From Candidatus Acidianus copahuensis (GTDB taxonomy: Archaea; Thermoproteota; Thermoprotei_A; Sulfolobales; Sulfolobaceae), in assembly GCF_000632495.1 (NCBI RefSeq), contig NZ_JFZT01000040.1, forward strand, positions 1 to 23,568: a DNA stretch of 23,568 nucleotides, written 5' to 3'. Both the position numbers and the translations under genes were made by a program. The notes below the pieces were generated by a model, which saw only the letters and a list, made by a program, of their open reading frames with translations, did no database searches and was not told the origin of the DNA. Shown piece after piece: positions 7,468 through 14,639 of the stretch (within the stretch, counting starts at the first letter, position 1; every line of letters begins with the position of its first letter).

Positions 7468-8052
7468 TAATATTGTAACACCAATCGTCAACGAAATAGC
7501 AACTCTTGGCTTTTTACAATTATATAGGCTTAAGGCATGGGAGAAACGTCCAAGAACATTTAAATGAACAGCGTAAAGCCCTTCTTTATGAATGTCGGTT
7601 AAATCGCATATTAAGGTTGGCAGACACATGCTTTATTTTTACATTAATATTCTAAACTAAATTTAACGTTGTAGACTTCGTCAAATGATGATAAACCTTG
7701 GTACTAAACCCTTTCTCATCGTTTTAATAAATAGCATCTCAACACTTGTTTAAACAGTAAACCTTTCAAATATCTTGATCTCAACTAAAATGATTCCCTT
7801 GTATTTCGTACTATGCTTGAAATTCGAAAGTAAGACTTAACTTCTTGGAGATCCTATTATCAATCTAGACACCAAACTTAACGAAAGGTCTATTAGAGAG
7901 ACTACAGTTTGTTAATTCTACTTTGTGCCTATCATCCTGTCTTAAAAGGCGAGGATTTAGTTGTAATGGCTGAATTTACCATTCAGGGATAAATTATCCT
8001 ATAGCGCAACAGTAAAGAAAACTAAATAACTTGTCCATTTATATATATTTCA
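7468..8052. other. Gene-free stretch with a decayed coding fragment
   Basis: No intact gene is present. On the plus strand about 7540-7660 gives one open run, GRNVQEHLNEQRKALLYECR, then LNRILRLADTCFIFTLIF and a stop, which looks like the tail of a decayed, possibly transposase-like gene; I cannot name the family. Near the right end, CTAAATAA (about 8022-8029) is 26 nt before the thiolase ATG and is the best box A; TTTATATATA (8038-8047) is closer than usual. Confidence 0.4.
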
Positions 8053-9240
8053 ATGAAAAACGTCGCAATAGTAGGAACAGGGCATACAAAGTTTGGAGTT
8101 AGAACGGACGTAAATTTGCAGGAATTGGCCTGGGAAGCGATAAAACAAGCTTTGGAGGAGGCAAGTTTAGACCAGAGCGATATTCAATACTTTGTTGTCG
8201 GAAACTTTGGAAACTGGAGCTCTGAGGAAATACCCGCAGTCGTGATAGGGGAGTATTCAAATTTAAATCCTAATGGGACAATGAGAGTTGAAGCAGCTTG
8301 TGCTACTGGTAGCGCGGCTTTAAGGGACGCGTATTTATCTGTAAAATCCGGGGAAGTAGATATAGCTTTAGCTGTAGGAGTTGAGCAAATGCATCAATCT
8401 CCAAATCCTAACACGATTGAGCTAATAGGAAGAGCTGGGGATTACTTCTGGGAATTTCAAAACTTTGGCTTAACTTTTCCTAGCTACTACGCTCTTCACG
8501 CCTCAGCTTACATGAGCAAGTATAATGTAAAGGAAGAGGATTTAGGGAATATAGCTGTAAAGAATCACTACTATGGAGCAAGAAATCCCTACGCTCAGTT
8601 TCAGAAGGAGATTACGATGGAGGATTACCTTAACTCTCGGCCAGTTGCTTATCCGTTAAGGATCTTAGATTCCTCACCTATAACCGATGGTGCAGCAGCC
8701 GTTCTGTTAGCGTCAGAAGAAGTAGTAAAGAGAATAACGGACTCTCCTATATGGATAACCTCCCAAGGGACTGCAAGTGGAACTGCTAACTTAAGTAGGA
8801 GAAGTGATTTCACTCACATTGAGGCAGCAGAACTTGCTGCCAAACAGGCCTACAAAAAGGCAGGGATAAACTTTGAAACTTCTTGGAAGTATTTTGACGT
8901 GGCTGAGGTCCATGACTGCTTTACGATAGCTGAAGTAATGGCATACGAGGATTTAGGCTTTGCCAAGAGGGGAGAAGGATACCAACTTGCTAGAGAGAAT
9001 CAAACCTATATAGGGGGCAAGATTCCAGTTAACGTTGATGGGGGATTGAAGGCTAAGGGACATCCGATAGGAGCTACTGGAATAAGTATGGCAGTATCAA
9101 TAACTAGACAATTACTGTACAGATCGCATAAGGGGACTCAGGTAGATGTTAAGAACGGAATGGGGTTATTTCATAATGTAGGCGGCACAGGCCACTACGC
9201 ATACGTTACCATACTCTCTTCTAGGAGGCCATCTTCATGA
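8053..9240 (+). CDS. SCP2-type thiolase
   Basis: A 395-residue thiolase-superfamily enzyme, cytosolic, expected to cleave or form a C-C bond of 3-oxoacyl-CoA. The nucleophile is C83 in EAACATGSAA. The second motif is EVHDCF (H287, C289), typical of SCP2-type thiolases in place of NEAF. The third is GGLKAKGHPIGATG (H337). The final thiolase motif CxG is replaced by HNVGGTG, with no Cys, so C289 is the likely second catalytic cysteine. Its stop overlaps the start of the DUF35 gene (ATGA); this pair is conserved in archaea, where the partner stabilises the thiolase. In actinobacterial steroid breakdown the same pairing (Ltp2-ChsH2) works as a retro-aldolase, so lyase activity cannot be excluded. 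The ATG fits a box A 26 nt upstream. Confidence 0.92.
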   Translation: MKNVAIVGTGHTKFGVRTDVNLQELAWEAIKQALEEASLDQSDIQYFVVGNFGNWSSEEIPAVVIGEYSNLNPNGTMRVEAACATGSAALRDAYLSVKSGEVDIALAVGVEQMHQSPNPNTIELIGRAGDYFWEFQNFGLTFPSYYALHASAYMSKYNVKEEDLGNIAVKNHYYGARNPYAQFQKEITMEDYLNSRPVAYPLRILDSSPITDGAAAVLLASEEVVKRITDSPIWITSQGTASGTANLSRRSDFTHIEAAELAAKQAYKKAGINFETSWKYFDVAEVHDCFTIAEVMAYEDLGFAKRGEGYQLARENQTYIGGKIPVNVDGGLKAKGHPIGATGISMAVSITRQLLYRSHKGTQVDVKNGMGLFHNVGGTGHYAYVTILSSRRPSS

Positions 9241-9695
9241 CATCCAACGAATTTCCAATAATCTATGATCAGAAGAGCGGAAACGCTCTATGGATAGATC
9301 TAAGACAGCTAAACTTAAGATACCAGATACCAGTGGGCAAAATAGGCAAGTTTTTCGAAGGTTTAAAGCAAGATAAGGTCTTAGCTACTAAATGTCCAAA
9401 GTGTGAAGAAATATACTTTCCTCCTCAAGATGACTGTCCTAAATGTAAAATATCTGGTTTGGAGTGGATAGAGATGCCAGAAGAAGGGGAATTATTGTCC
9501 TATAGCGTGATTAACGTTAAGCCTCCATCATTTTCGCATTATCCCGACTACGTTGTTGGTATTGCCAAGATGAAAAACGGTGTGAACGTTTTGGCCTGGA
9601 TTAAGTCCAAAGATCTCAAAATTGGGATGAAAGTAAAGCTAAAAGTAGTAAAGAGGGAACCAGAGGGTTATTTGACTTACGAGCTAGGAGATTAA
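9237..9695 (+). CDS. DUF35 zinc-ribbon/OB-fold partner of the thiolase
   Basis: A 152-residue protein. A rubredoxin-like zinc ribbon with C53, C56, C67 and C70 (CPKC-x10-CPKC) is followed by an OB fold (about 75-152: GELLSYSVINV, VVGIAKMKNGVNVLAWI, MKVKLKVVKREPEGYL). The N-terminal helices (RYQIPVGKIGKFFEGLKQDK) are the usual leader segment of DUF35 (ChsH2-like) proteins. These partners bind acyl-CoA or bridge thiolases to other enzymes; they are not catalytic alone. The 4-nt overlap with the thiolase gene indicates coupled translation and a fixed complex. A convergent T-rich region follows. Confidence 0.92.
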   Translation: MTSNEFPIIYDQKSGNALWIDLRQLNLRYQIPVGKIGKFFEGLKQDKVLATKCPKCEEIYFPPQDDCPKCKISGLEWIEMPEEGELLSYSVINVKPPSFSHYPDYVVGIAKMKNGVNVLAWIKSKDLKIGMKVKLKVVKREPEGYLTYELGD

Positions 9696-9888
9696 GGAAG
9701 AAATGAGTTTAAATTATTATTACATATTATTTGTTAAATTGGAGTAAAAAGTCTTTAATTCAAATAACTAGTTTTTTATTTAGAGTCCATAAATTTTTTA
9801 CTTTTTAAAAAGATTTATCAGTCCTAATAAAATTTTGTTCCTCCAACCTCCGTAGTGAGCGTTGCCACCTAGAACCTAACTTAAGGAT
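9696..9888. terminator. Convergent gene ends with T-rich stretches
   Basis: The DUF35 and SDR genes converge here. The spacer has repeated T runs (CTAGTTTTTTATTT near 9770, AAATTTTTTACTTTTT near 9790) and A runs that are T-rich on the other strand. Such runs serve as archaeal terminators for either direction. There is no gene. Confidence 0.4.
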
Positions 9889-10650
9889 CTATAATTTTAT
9901 TCCTCCCTTCAAAGTCTCACCAGAGTCTATTACGAAGGTCTGTCCGGTCAATGATTCTATTTTCAATATGGCTGCAGTAAACTCCGCTATCTCTTCCGGT
10001 TCCAATATTCTACCCATTAAAGTGAATTTTTCGGCGAATTCCCTCTCGCTCATAGCTAGGATCTGATACATGCTCTCCCCTAACTTAGTTTTAACAAATC
10101 CCGGGGCAATTGAGTTAACCCTTATCTTAGGAGCTAATTCTAGGGCTAAATATTTAGTTAAGGTTATCACAGCAGCCTTCATAGCTCCGTATATTGATAA
10201 CCCTGGTAAGGGGGAAAGGCCAGCAACTGACGCTACATTTACTATAGCCCCACCTTCCCTAATTTCCTTTGCAAATATTTGAGAGCAATAAACTACTGAC
10301 TTAAAATCTGTAGAGAAATGCTTATCCAAAAGTTTATCATCAACTCCCATAAATGGTGAGTATAAACCTATGCCTGCGTTATTTATCAGCACATCAACGA
10401 CTTTATATCTCTCCAACGCGCTTCTCAGTATTGTCTCGCACCCTTCCCTTGTCGTAACGTCAGCTAGAACGCCCAATGCCTCTCCTCCTATTTCCTTAAT
10501 GATCTTTATAGTTCCTTCCAATTCATCTGTCCTCTTCCTTGCATTAACAACTATTAAACCTCCTTCTCTTGCCAGCCTAATAGCTATAGCCCTTCCAATA
10601 CCTCTACCCGATCCCGTGACCACAATTACTTTATCTTTTAAGGTATACAT
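9889..10650 (-). CDS. Short-chain dehydrogenase/reductase
   Basis: A 253-residue classical SDR. The Rossmann glycine motif TGSGRGIG is at 12-19, NNAG at 90-93, the catalytic S141 in NVASVAG, and Y154-x3-K158 in YGAMK. After the first strands N36-R38 (VNARKR) suggests NADP(H) rather than NAD(H), as in FabG-like enzymes. The PGF motif and C-terminal DSGETLKGG are present. In this context it most likely oxidises a 3-hydroxyacyl-CoA between the MaoC hydratase and the thiolase (inference); acetoacetyl-CoA reductase or an alcohol substrate is possible. The ATG is about 26 nt from CTTATTTCC on the minus strand (box A), so it has its own promoter and is not simply in the operon of the HpaB-like gene upstream. 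Confidence 0.9.
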   Translation of the reverse strand: MYTLKDKVIVVTGSGRGIGRAIAIRLAREGGLIVVNARKRTDELEGTIKIIKEIGGEALGVLADVTTREGCETILRSALERYKVVDVLINNAGIGLYSPFMGVDDKLLDKHFSTDFKSVVYCSQIFAKEIREGGAIVNVASVAGLSPLPGLSIYGAMKAAVITLTKYLALELAPKIRVNSIAPGFVKTKLGESMYQILAMSEREFAEKFTLMGRILEPEEIAEFTAAILKIESLTGQTFVIDSGETLKGGIKL

Positions 10651-10784
10651 AAACGAAAGTATAGTTGATTAAGGAAATAAGGTTAAGTCTAATTAATTCA
10701 AAGTATTCCTATTATAGCTATAAATTCAAGACGAGAGTTCCTAGACTCCCGGAAAAATTTGTTGAGATCTTTTGATTCCGATAC

Positions 10785-10819
10785 CTGACCCCACGCCCTG
10801 AAAGGTAAGGCTTTCAGTT
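10785..10819 (-). mobile_element. 35-bp solo IS end, diverged variant
   Basis: On the minus strand it begins AACTGAAAGCC directly after TTAC (plus 10820-10823) and ends GTCAG, like the IS ends in this window. Its inner hairpin differs: CTGAAAG, loop, CTTTCAG, a perfect 7-bp stem. It is therefore a minimal element of a related but distinct IS. It lies in the 260-bp spacer between the SDR and HpaB-like genes, which otherwise holds only the SDR box A (10671-10682). Confidence 0.6.
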
Positions 10820-10910
10820 GTAAACCTTTTCTCAACATTTTTTTAAATATAGATCTAAGAACAGCTATAGTGAGTCACGTGGGTAACACAATTTTAATGA
10901 TTTTTAAGTA

Positions 10911-12299
10911 TCAATCTAATATCTTTTTCACCAATCCTTCAGCCTCGGAGTAATCATAACTTCTGAAGAGTTCTAACTTACTTGCTTCTATTGATCCTTC
11001 AGCGTGGATCATAGTGGTTAGCATGTAACCCGTAAAAGAACTGGAGGCTAATTCCTTTACCATCCTTAAGATATTAGCCCTTTCCTTTCCGTCTACTGAA
11101 CCTCTGAGATATTTTACAATGTTACTTCCTTCGCTTCCCTGTAAATCTTCCTGAGAGGGTAACGTGGAGATTATTCCTCCGGCTACATCTATTACGTCTT
11201 TGATAATATCGTGAAAATGTACATTAGAATACAACTTTCCAACATTAGTAAAGGTGGGATTAGGTAAAGCCACCTCATCTAGCATTACAGGATTTACGGC
11301 GGAAGCTATGGCGCAACTTCTTAAAATCTCTTTATAGAGTATGATATCCACTACGTCGTCCCTAACATGTTTCTCGTTCTCTATTCCGTTCGCTTTTGAT
11401 ACTAACCTAGAGGACCCGAGGTATAAGTCCATTGCAGCTGACCTATACGAGAGAGCGGTAAACCTGTGGAACGTTGCAAATAGAGAAGCTAAGCTTCCGG
11501 CATAATCGTATTCCTTGAATAGAAATACTCTATCCCATGGTACAAAAACGTCGTCAAACACTGTCAGAGTTTCTAGCTCGTAGTCCTTTTTGCTTAAAAC
11601 AGCAGAGGAATTTCCCTCTAACTCGTCTATTGGCCTAACGTATAGCTTTATTCCAGGAGTGTTAGTGGGAACAGCGAAGGCTACCGCATAATCTTTGTCG
11701 TTTTCCCTCATAGCCCTAGTAGTTATAACAACTATTTCGCCTGATACAGCGGACTGTGTAGTATGGGCCTTAGCCCCCCTAACTACAATTCCATCGCTCC
11801 TAACTTCTGATACCCTAACATACATGTCCGGATCTACCTGTTCGCTTGGTCTCTTACTTCTATCTCCCTTTACGTCAGTCTGGGCGGTTGCTAAGGTTAA
11901 ATCTTCCCTTTTGACCTTATCGAGATATTTCTCTACTCTTTTGTAATAATCCGTTCCGTACCTTTTGTCAACCTGTTTTGATGTGATCATTAACGCAAAC
12001 AGGGCGTCACTACCTATAGCTTGAGAAATGTTAAATATGCCATTACAGTATAGCGTTGTATCATATATCAACCTATGTCTATCTAAAAGGTCTTGGGAAG
12101 ATCGCGGTATTTTAAAGAACTTACTTTTTAGCTCTTCACCTTCATTATACAATCTGTTTGGGTAGTCATATAGCTTAGAGGCATGTAATGCACTTACTCT
12201 CAAAACTGGGTGTTGTGTGATATCCTCTACTAATTTTCCCCTGTAGTATACCTTTCTCCCATCATTTAACGATTTAAGGAATGTCTCCTTAGTTCTCAT
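10911..12299 (-). CDS. HpaB / 4-hydroxybutyryl-CoA dehydratase family protein
   Basis: A 462-residue flavoprotein from the preferred start, with the acyl-CoA dehydrogenase-like fold of 4-hydroxyphenylacetate 3-monooxygenase large subunits and 4-hydroxybutyryl-CoA dehydratases. MRTKETFLKSLNDGRKVYYR is the family N-terminus. The stretch TDVKGDRSKRPSEQVDPDMY followed by SDGIVVRGAKAHTTQS strongly recalls the dehydratase branch. The dehydratase iron-sulfur ligands (Cys-x3-Cys and a His-x6-Cys) are not all kept: YCNGIFN has one Cys, and FHRFTALSY has the His without the Cys. A [4Fe-4S] cluster is thus unlikely, which favours an FAD/FADH2-dependent oxygenase or a changed activity. The frame is open to a GTG at 12362, but the ATG at 12299 lies 26 nt after TATTTAATTA and begins like the family. 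No small reductase partner (HpaC) is nearby. Confidence 0.85.
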   Translation of the reverse strand: MRTKETFLKSLNDGRKVYYRGKLVEDITQHPVLRVSALHASKLYDYPNRLYNEGEELKSKFFKIPRSSQDLLDRHRLIYDTTLYCNGIFNISQAIGSDALFALMITSKQVDKRYGTDYYKRVEKYLDKVKREDLTLATAQTDVKGDRSKRPSEQVDPDMYVRVSEVRSDGIVVRGAKAHTTQSAVSGEIVVITTRAMRENDKDYAVAFAVPTNTPGIKLYVRPIDELEGNSSAVLSKKDYELETLTVFDDVFVPWDRVFLFKEYDYAGSLASLFATFHRFTALSYRSAAMDLYLGSSRLVSKANGIENEKHVRDDVVDIILYKEILRSCAIASAVNPVMLDEVALPNPTFTNVGKLYSNVHFHDIIKDVIDVAGGIISTLPSQEDLQGSEGSNIVKYLRGSVDGKERANILRMVKELASSSFTGYMLTTMIHAEGSIEASKLELFRSYDYSEAEGLVKKILD

Positions 12300-12322
12300 A
12301 AATATAAATAGATTGAGCATGT

Positions 12323-12332
12323 TAATTAAATA
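12323..12332 (-). promoter_or_regulatory. Box A of the HpaB-like gene
   Basis: TATTTAATTA on the minus strand is centred about 28 nt before the ATG at 12299. It supports this internal start over the GTG at 12362, from which the box would lie inside the coding sequence. The rest of the spacer up to 12677 holds no clear gene. A 22-codon minus-strand frame (12529-12597, MIFSPEKIEKARKNHS) looks coding-like but is too short to call. Confidence 0.5.
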
Positions 12333-12677
12333 ATCGGAATAACTTGCTTTTCCCTTATACACTTATTTGTATAATGAAATAATAACCGATTTTAAACGAG
12401 AGAGATAAACGATCACGGGTTTTGTAAAATTTCATATCGCAAGGATCATATGACGGTTTTACTTCATGAAACAACGCCCTAAATTTACTACAAATTAAGT
12501 TCCCGAGACTTTTTATATAAAACAATTGTTAAGACATCTCCAAAGAGACTGAGTGATTCTTGCGTGCTTTCTCAATCTTTTCAGGACTAAATATCATGTC
12601 TCCTAAACTAGGAATTATTCAATTTAAAGAGTTTTTAAATATTTTAAAAATTTTTACAAGAAGAAATAAGTATAGCA

Positions 12678-13175
12678 TTAAGTTTTTTCCTTTCTTTCCC
12701 CTGTCCACGAACTCCCTCTTTTCCTTATCATAAATACTCTTTCAAACTCTATTACCTTTTTACCTTCCTGGTTATATCCCCAGGTTTTAATTTTAACTAC
12801 GCCAAATCCTGGTCTACTCTCCGATTCTCTAGACTCTATTACCTCTGCCTCTGCGTAAATGGTATCCCCTCCAAATACTGGACTAATGAACTTAACGTTT
12901 TCTATACCTAACATAAAACCGTTTTGACTTGTTTGCTCAACTAACATACCAGCAACTATTGCTAAAGTCAAAAATCCGTTAACTACGAGCCTTCCCTTAA
13001 ATGGTTCCCCTGAGAAATACTTCTCTGTATAATCCCGATTGAAATGAATTTGGTTAGAGTTATTGGTTAGCAAAGTAAACCAAATGTTATCGACGTCAGT
13101 TATCGTCCTACCCACTTTACTCTTAAATTTCTGACCTATCTTAAAGTCCTCGAAAAAGGGGGCTTCCAAACTCAT
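12678..13175 (-). CDS. MaoC-like (R)-enoyl-CoA hydratase/dehydratase
   Basis: A 165-residue hot-dog-fold protein of the MaoC family. It opens FFEDFKIGQKFKSKVGRTIT, as family members do, and carries the hydratase 2 motif in the form LLTNNSNQIHF, then GRLVVNGFLTLAIVAGM. The motif His (H44) and Asn (N41) are present, but the usual catalytic Asp of the GD-x-N-P-x-H motif is Asn (N39). This may lower activity or mark a subfamily with another substrate. Expected role: hydration of the enoyl-CoA made by the acyl-CoA dehydrogenase. It starts 31 nt after the CoA-transferase stop, so the two are probably cotranscribed from the promoter near 14350. Confidence 0.88.
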   Translation of the reverse strand: MSLEAPFFEDFKIGQKFKSKVGRTITDVDNIWFTLLTNNSNQIHFNRDYTEKYFSGEPFKGRLVVNGFLTLAIVAGMLVEQTSQNGFMLGIENVKFISPVFGGDTIYAEAEVIESRESESRPGFGVVKIKTWGYNQEGKKVIEFERVFMIRKRGSSWTGERKEKT

Positions 13176-13206
13176 GATAAATTAGTAACTTGATAAAGTA
13201 ATAAAA

Positions 13207-14388
13207 CTATCCTTCTTTATAAACTATACCTCTTTTTGCAAGATCTTCAATATCATTTTCGTCGTAACCTAACTCTAGGAGAACTTCCTTAGTGTGCTGT
13301 CCAAGTCTTGGTGCATAGCTTTTCCTACCTACGTTTAACTTATCGGAGTTTACAGGAAAGTTAATGTATTTAATACCATTTCTTTCATACGTTAAGTTTT
13401 TGCCATATTTTTCGAAGGCTTCCCCTAAGTTTAAAACGGGAGCAACTGGAACGTCAATTTTACTCAGAAAATTAATCCAGTATTCATTGTTGTTGTTTTG
13501 AAATATTTTCTGTAGTTCACTAACTATGAAGGCCTTATTTTCTAGTCTTTTTGAAATAATATTGAATTTTAATAAATCATCTCTATTTAAAGCTTTACAT
13601 AACCTATTATATTGTTCATCATTAAACACTGCCAAATAGATGTAACCATCAGTTGTTTTGAAAGCTTGATATGGAACTAAATACCTATGAGAGGATCCTG
13701 TTCTTTTAGGGATTACTCCAGCGTTTAAGAACATGTAAGCGTCTTCTAAAGTTAGGTAAAACTGTGTATAGATCATTGGAACGTCTATGAATGCAGGACC
13801 TCCCTTATTCAAAGCCCACAACACGCTTATAGCGCCTAACAATGCTGTAGTTATATCTGCTATTGATGTGGCGAATTTCGCTGGAGGTCCGTTCTCATCT
13901 CCAGTCATATCCAATAGCCCGCTTAAAGCCAGTATAGTTGCGTCATAAGCCGGCCTGTCAGCCTCGGCGCTAAAGTTTCCAAAACCGGTTATTGAGCAGT
14001 AGATTATTCTGTCGTTTATCTTCTTTACGCTCTCATAGTCAACTCTTAACCTCTTTAGTGCTGAAGGCCTATAATTAGTTATAATTACATCAGAAGTTCT
14101 AATTAATTTATTGATAATATTATAACCCTCCGTGGTCTTTAAGTTAATTACAACACTTCTCTTACCCCTATTCGTGCTTGCAAAATAGAGGCTAATTCCA
14201 TTCACTTCAGGCTTAACGCTTCTCCTATCATCTCCATTAGGAGGCTCAACCTTTATTACGTCTAAACCTAAGTCGGCAAGAATTTGACCTATTAATGGGG
14301 CGGAAATGTTATTGCCTAATTCAAGAACCCTTAAATTTCCGGTCACATTTTTTTGGTTTAACTTATAATGTATAAAGTTAACACTCAT
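13207..14388 (-). CDS. Family III CoA-transferase (CaiB/BaiF type)
   Basis: A 393-residue CoA-transferase. The N-terminal Rossmann-like part has VLELGNNISAPLIGQILADL, then DVIKVEPPNGDDRR and FASTNRGKRSVVINLK; YDATILALSGLLDMTG follows. The catalytic Asp of the family maps to D178 in SIADITTALLG. The enzyme moves CoA from an acyl-CoA to a carboxylate or hydroxyacid. It ends with the usual LGQHTKEVLLELGYDENDI. The first 17 residues are longer than in relatives; a GTG at 14346 (V15) lies 26 nt after TTATACATTA and may be the true leaderless start. It is divergent from the ligase gene and upstream of maoC, so the two can be coregulated. Possible role: an alternative way to activate the substrate. 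Confidence 0.9.
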   Translation of the reverse strand: MSVNFIHYKLNQKNVTGNLRVLELGNNISAPLIGQILADLGLDVIKVEPPNGDDRRSVKPEVNGISLYFASTNRGKRSVVINLKTTEGYNIINKLIRTSDVIITNYRPSALKRLRVDYESVKKINDRIIYCSITGFGNFSAEADRPAYDATILALSGLLDMTGDENGPPAKFATSIADITTALLGAISVLWALNKGGPAFIDVPMIYTQFYLTLEDAYMFLNAGVIPKRTGSSHRYLVPYQAFKTTDGYIYLAVFNDEQYNRLCKALNRDDLLKFNIISKRLENKAFIVSELQKIFQNNNNEYWINFLSKIDVPVAPVLNLGEAFEKYGKNLTYERNGIKYINFPVNSDKLNVGRKSYAPRLGQHTKEVLLELGYDENDIEDLAKRGIVYKEG

Positions 14389-14639
14389 ATTTTAAAAAAA
14401 AGGTAAGCCGTCTGATACTATAGACTTCTAACTTTGATTGAGCGATCAAGATGTTTTCTGGAAAATTCTAGAATTCTGCGGTTCATTTGTCTACAGATAT
14501 TCTTAGAATTTCTATTATCTTGCATAAATTTTCCATTTTTTATATCTCTATTTTTCAAAAAATATAAACATATATAACAATATAATATACAATTCGCATT
14601 TATTAGTAACAATTTTAAACTCAGCCGATTATTAGGTTT
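14389..14639. promoter_or_regulatory. Divergent promoter region, CoA-transferase/ligase
   Basis: A very AT-rich 250-bp spacer. On the plus strand CAATTTTAAAC (14610-14620) is 25 nt before the ligase ATG at 14640. A perfect 12-bp palindrome AATTCTAGAATT lies at 14464-14475, and a similar half (CTTAGAATTTCTA) follows at about 14502. TTGATTGAGCGATCAA just upstream is another dyad. These could be operators for a regulator encoded elsewhere; no regulator gene is in the cluster. The minus-strand frame across this region is not credible as a gene. Confidence 0.45.

Noticed and set aside
12529..12597. 22-codon minus-strand frame (MIFSPEKIEKARKNHS)
   Set aside because: Coding-like composition but too short and without a recognised family; mentioned only in the promoter entry.
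14418..14612. 64-residue minus-strand frame in the divergent promoter
   Set aside because: AT-rich spacer with promoter boxes; no start context and no recognisable protein features.
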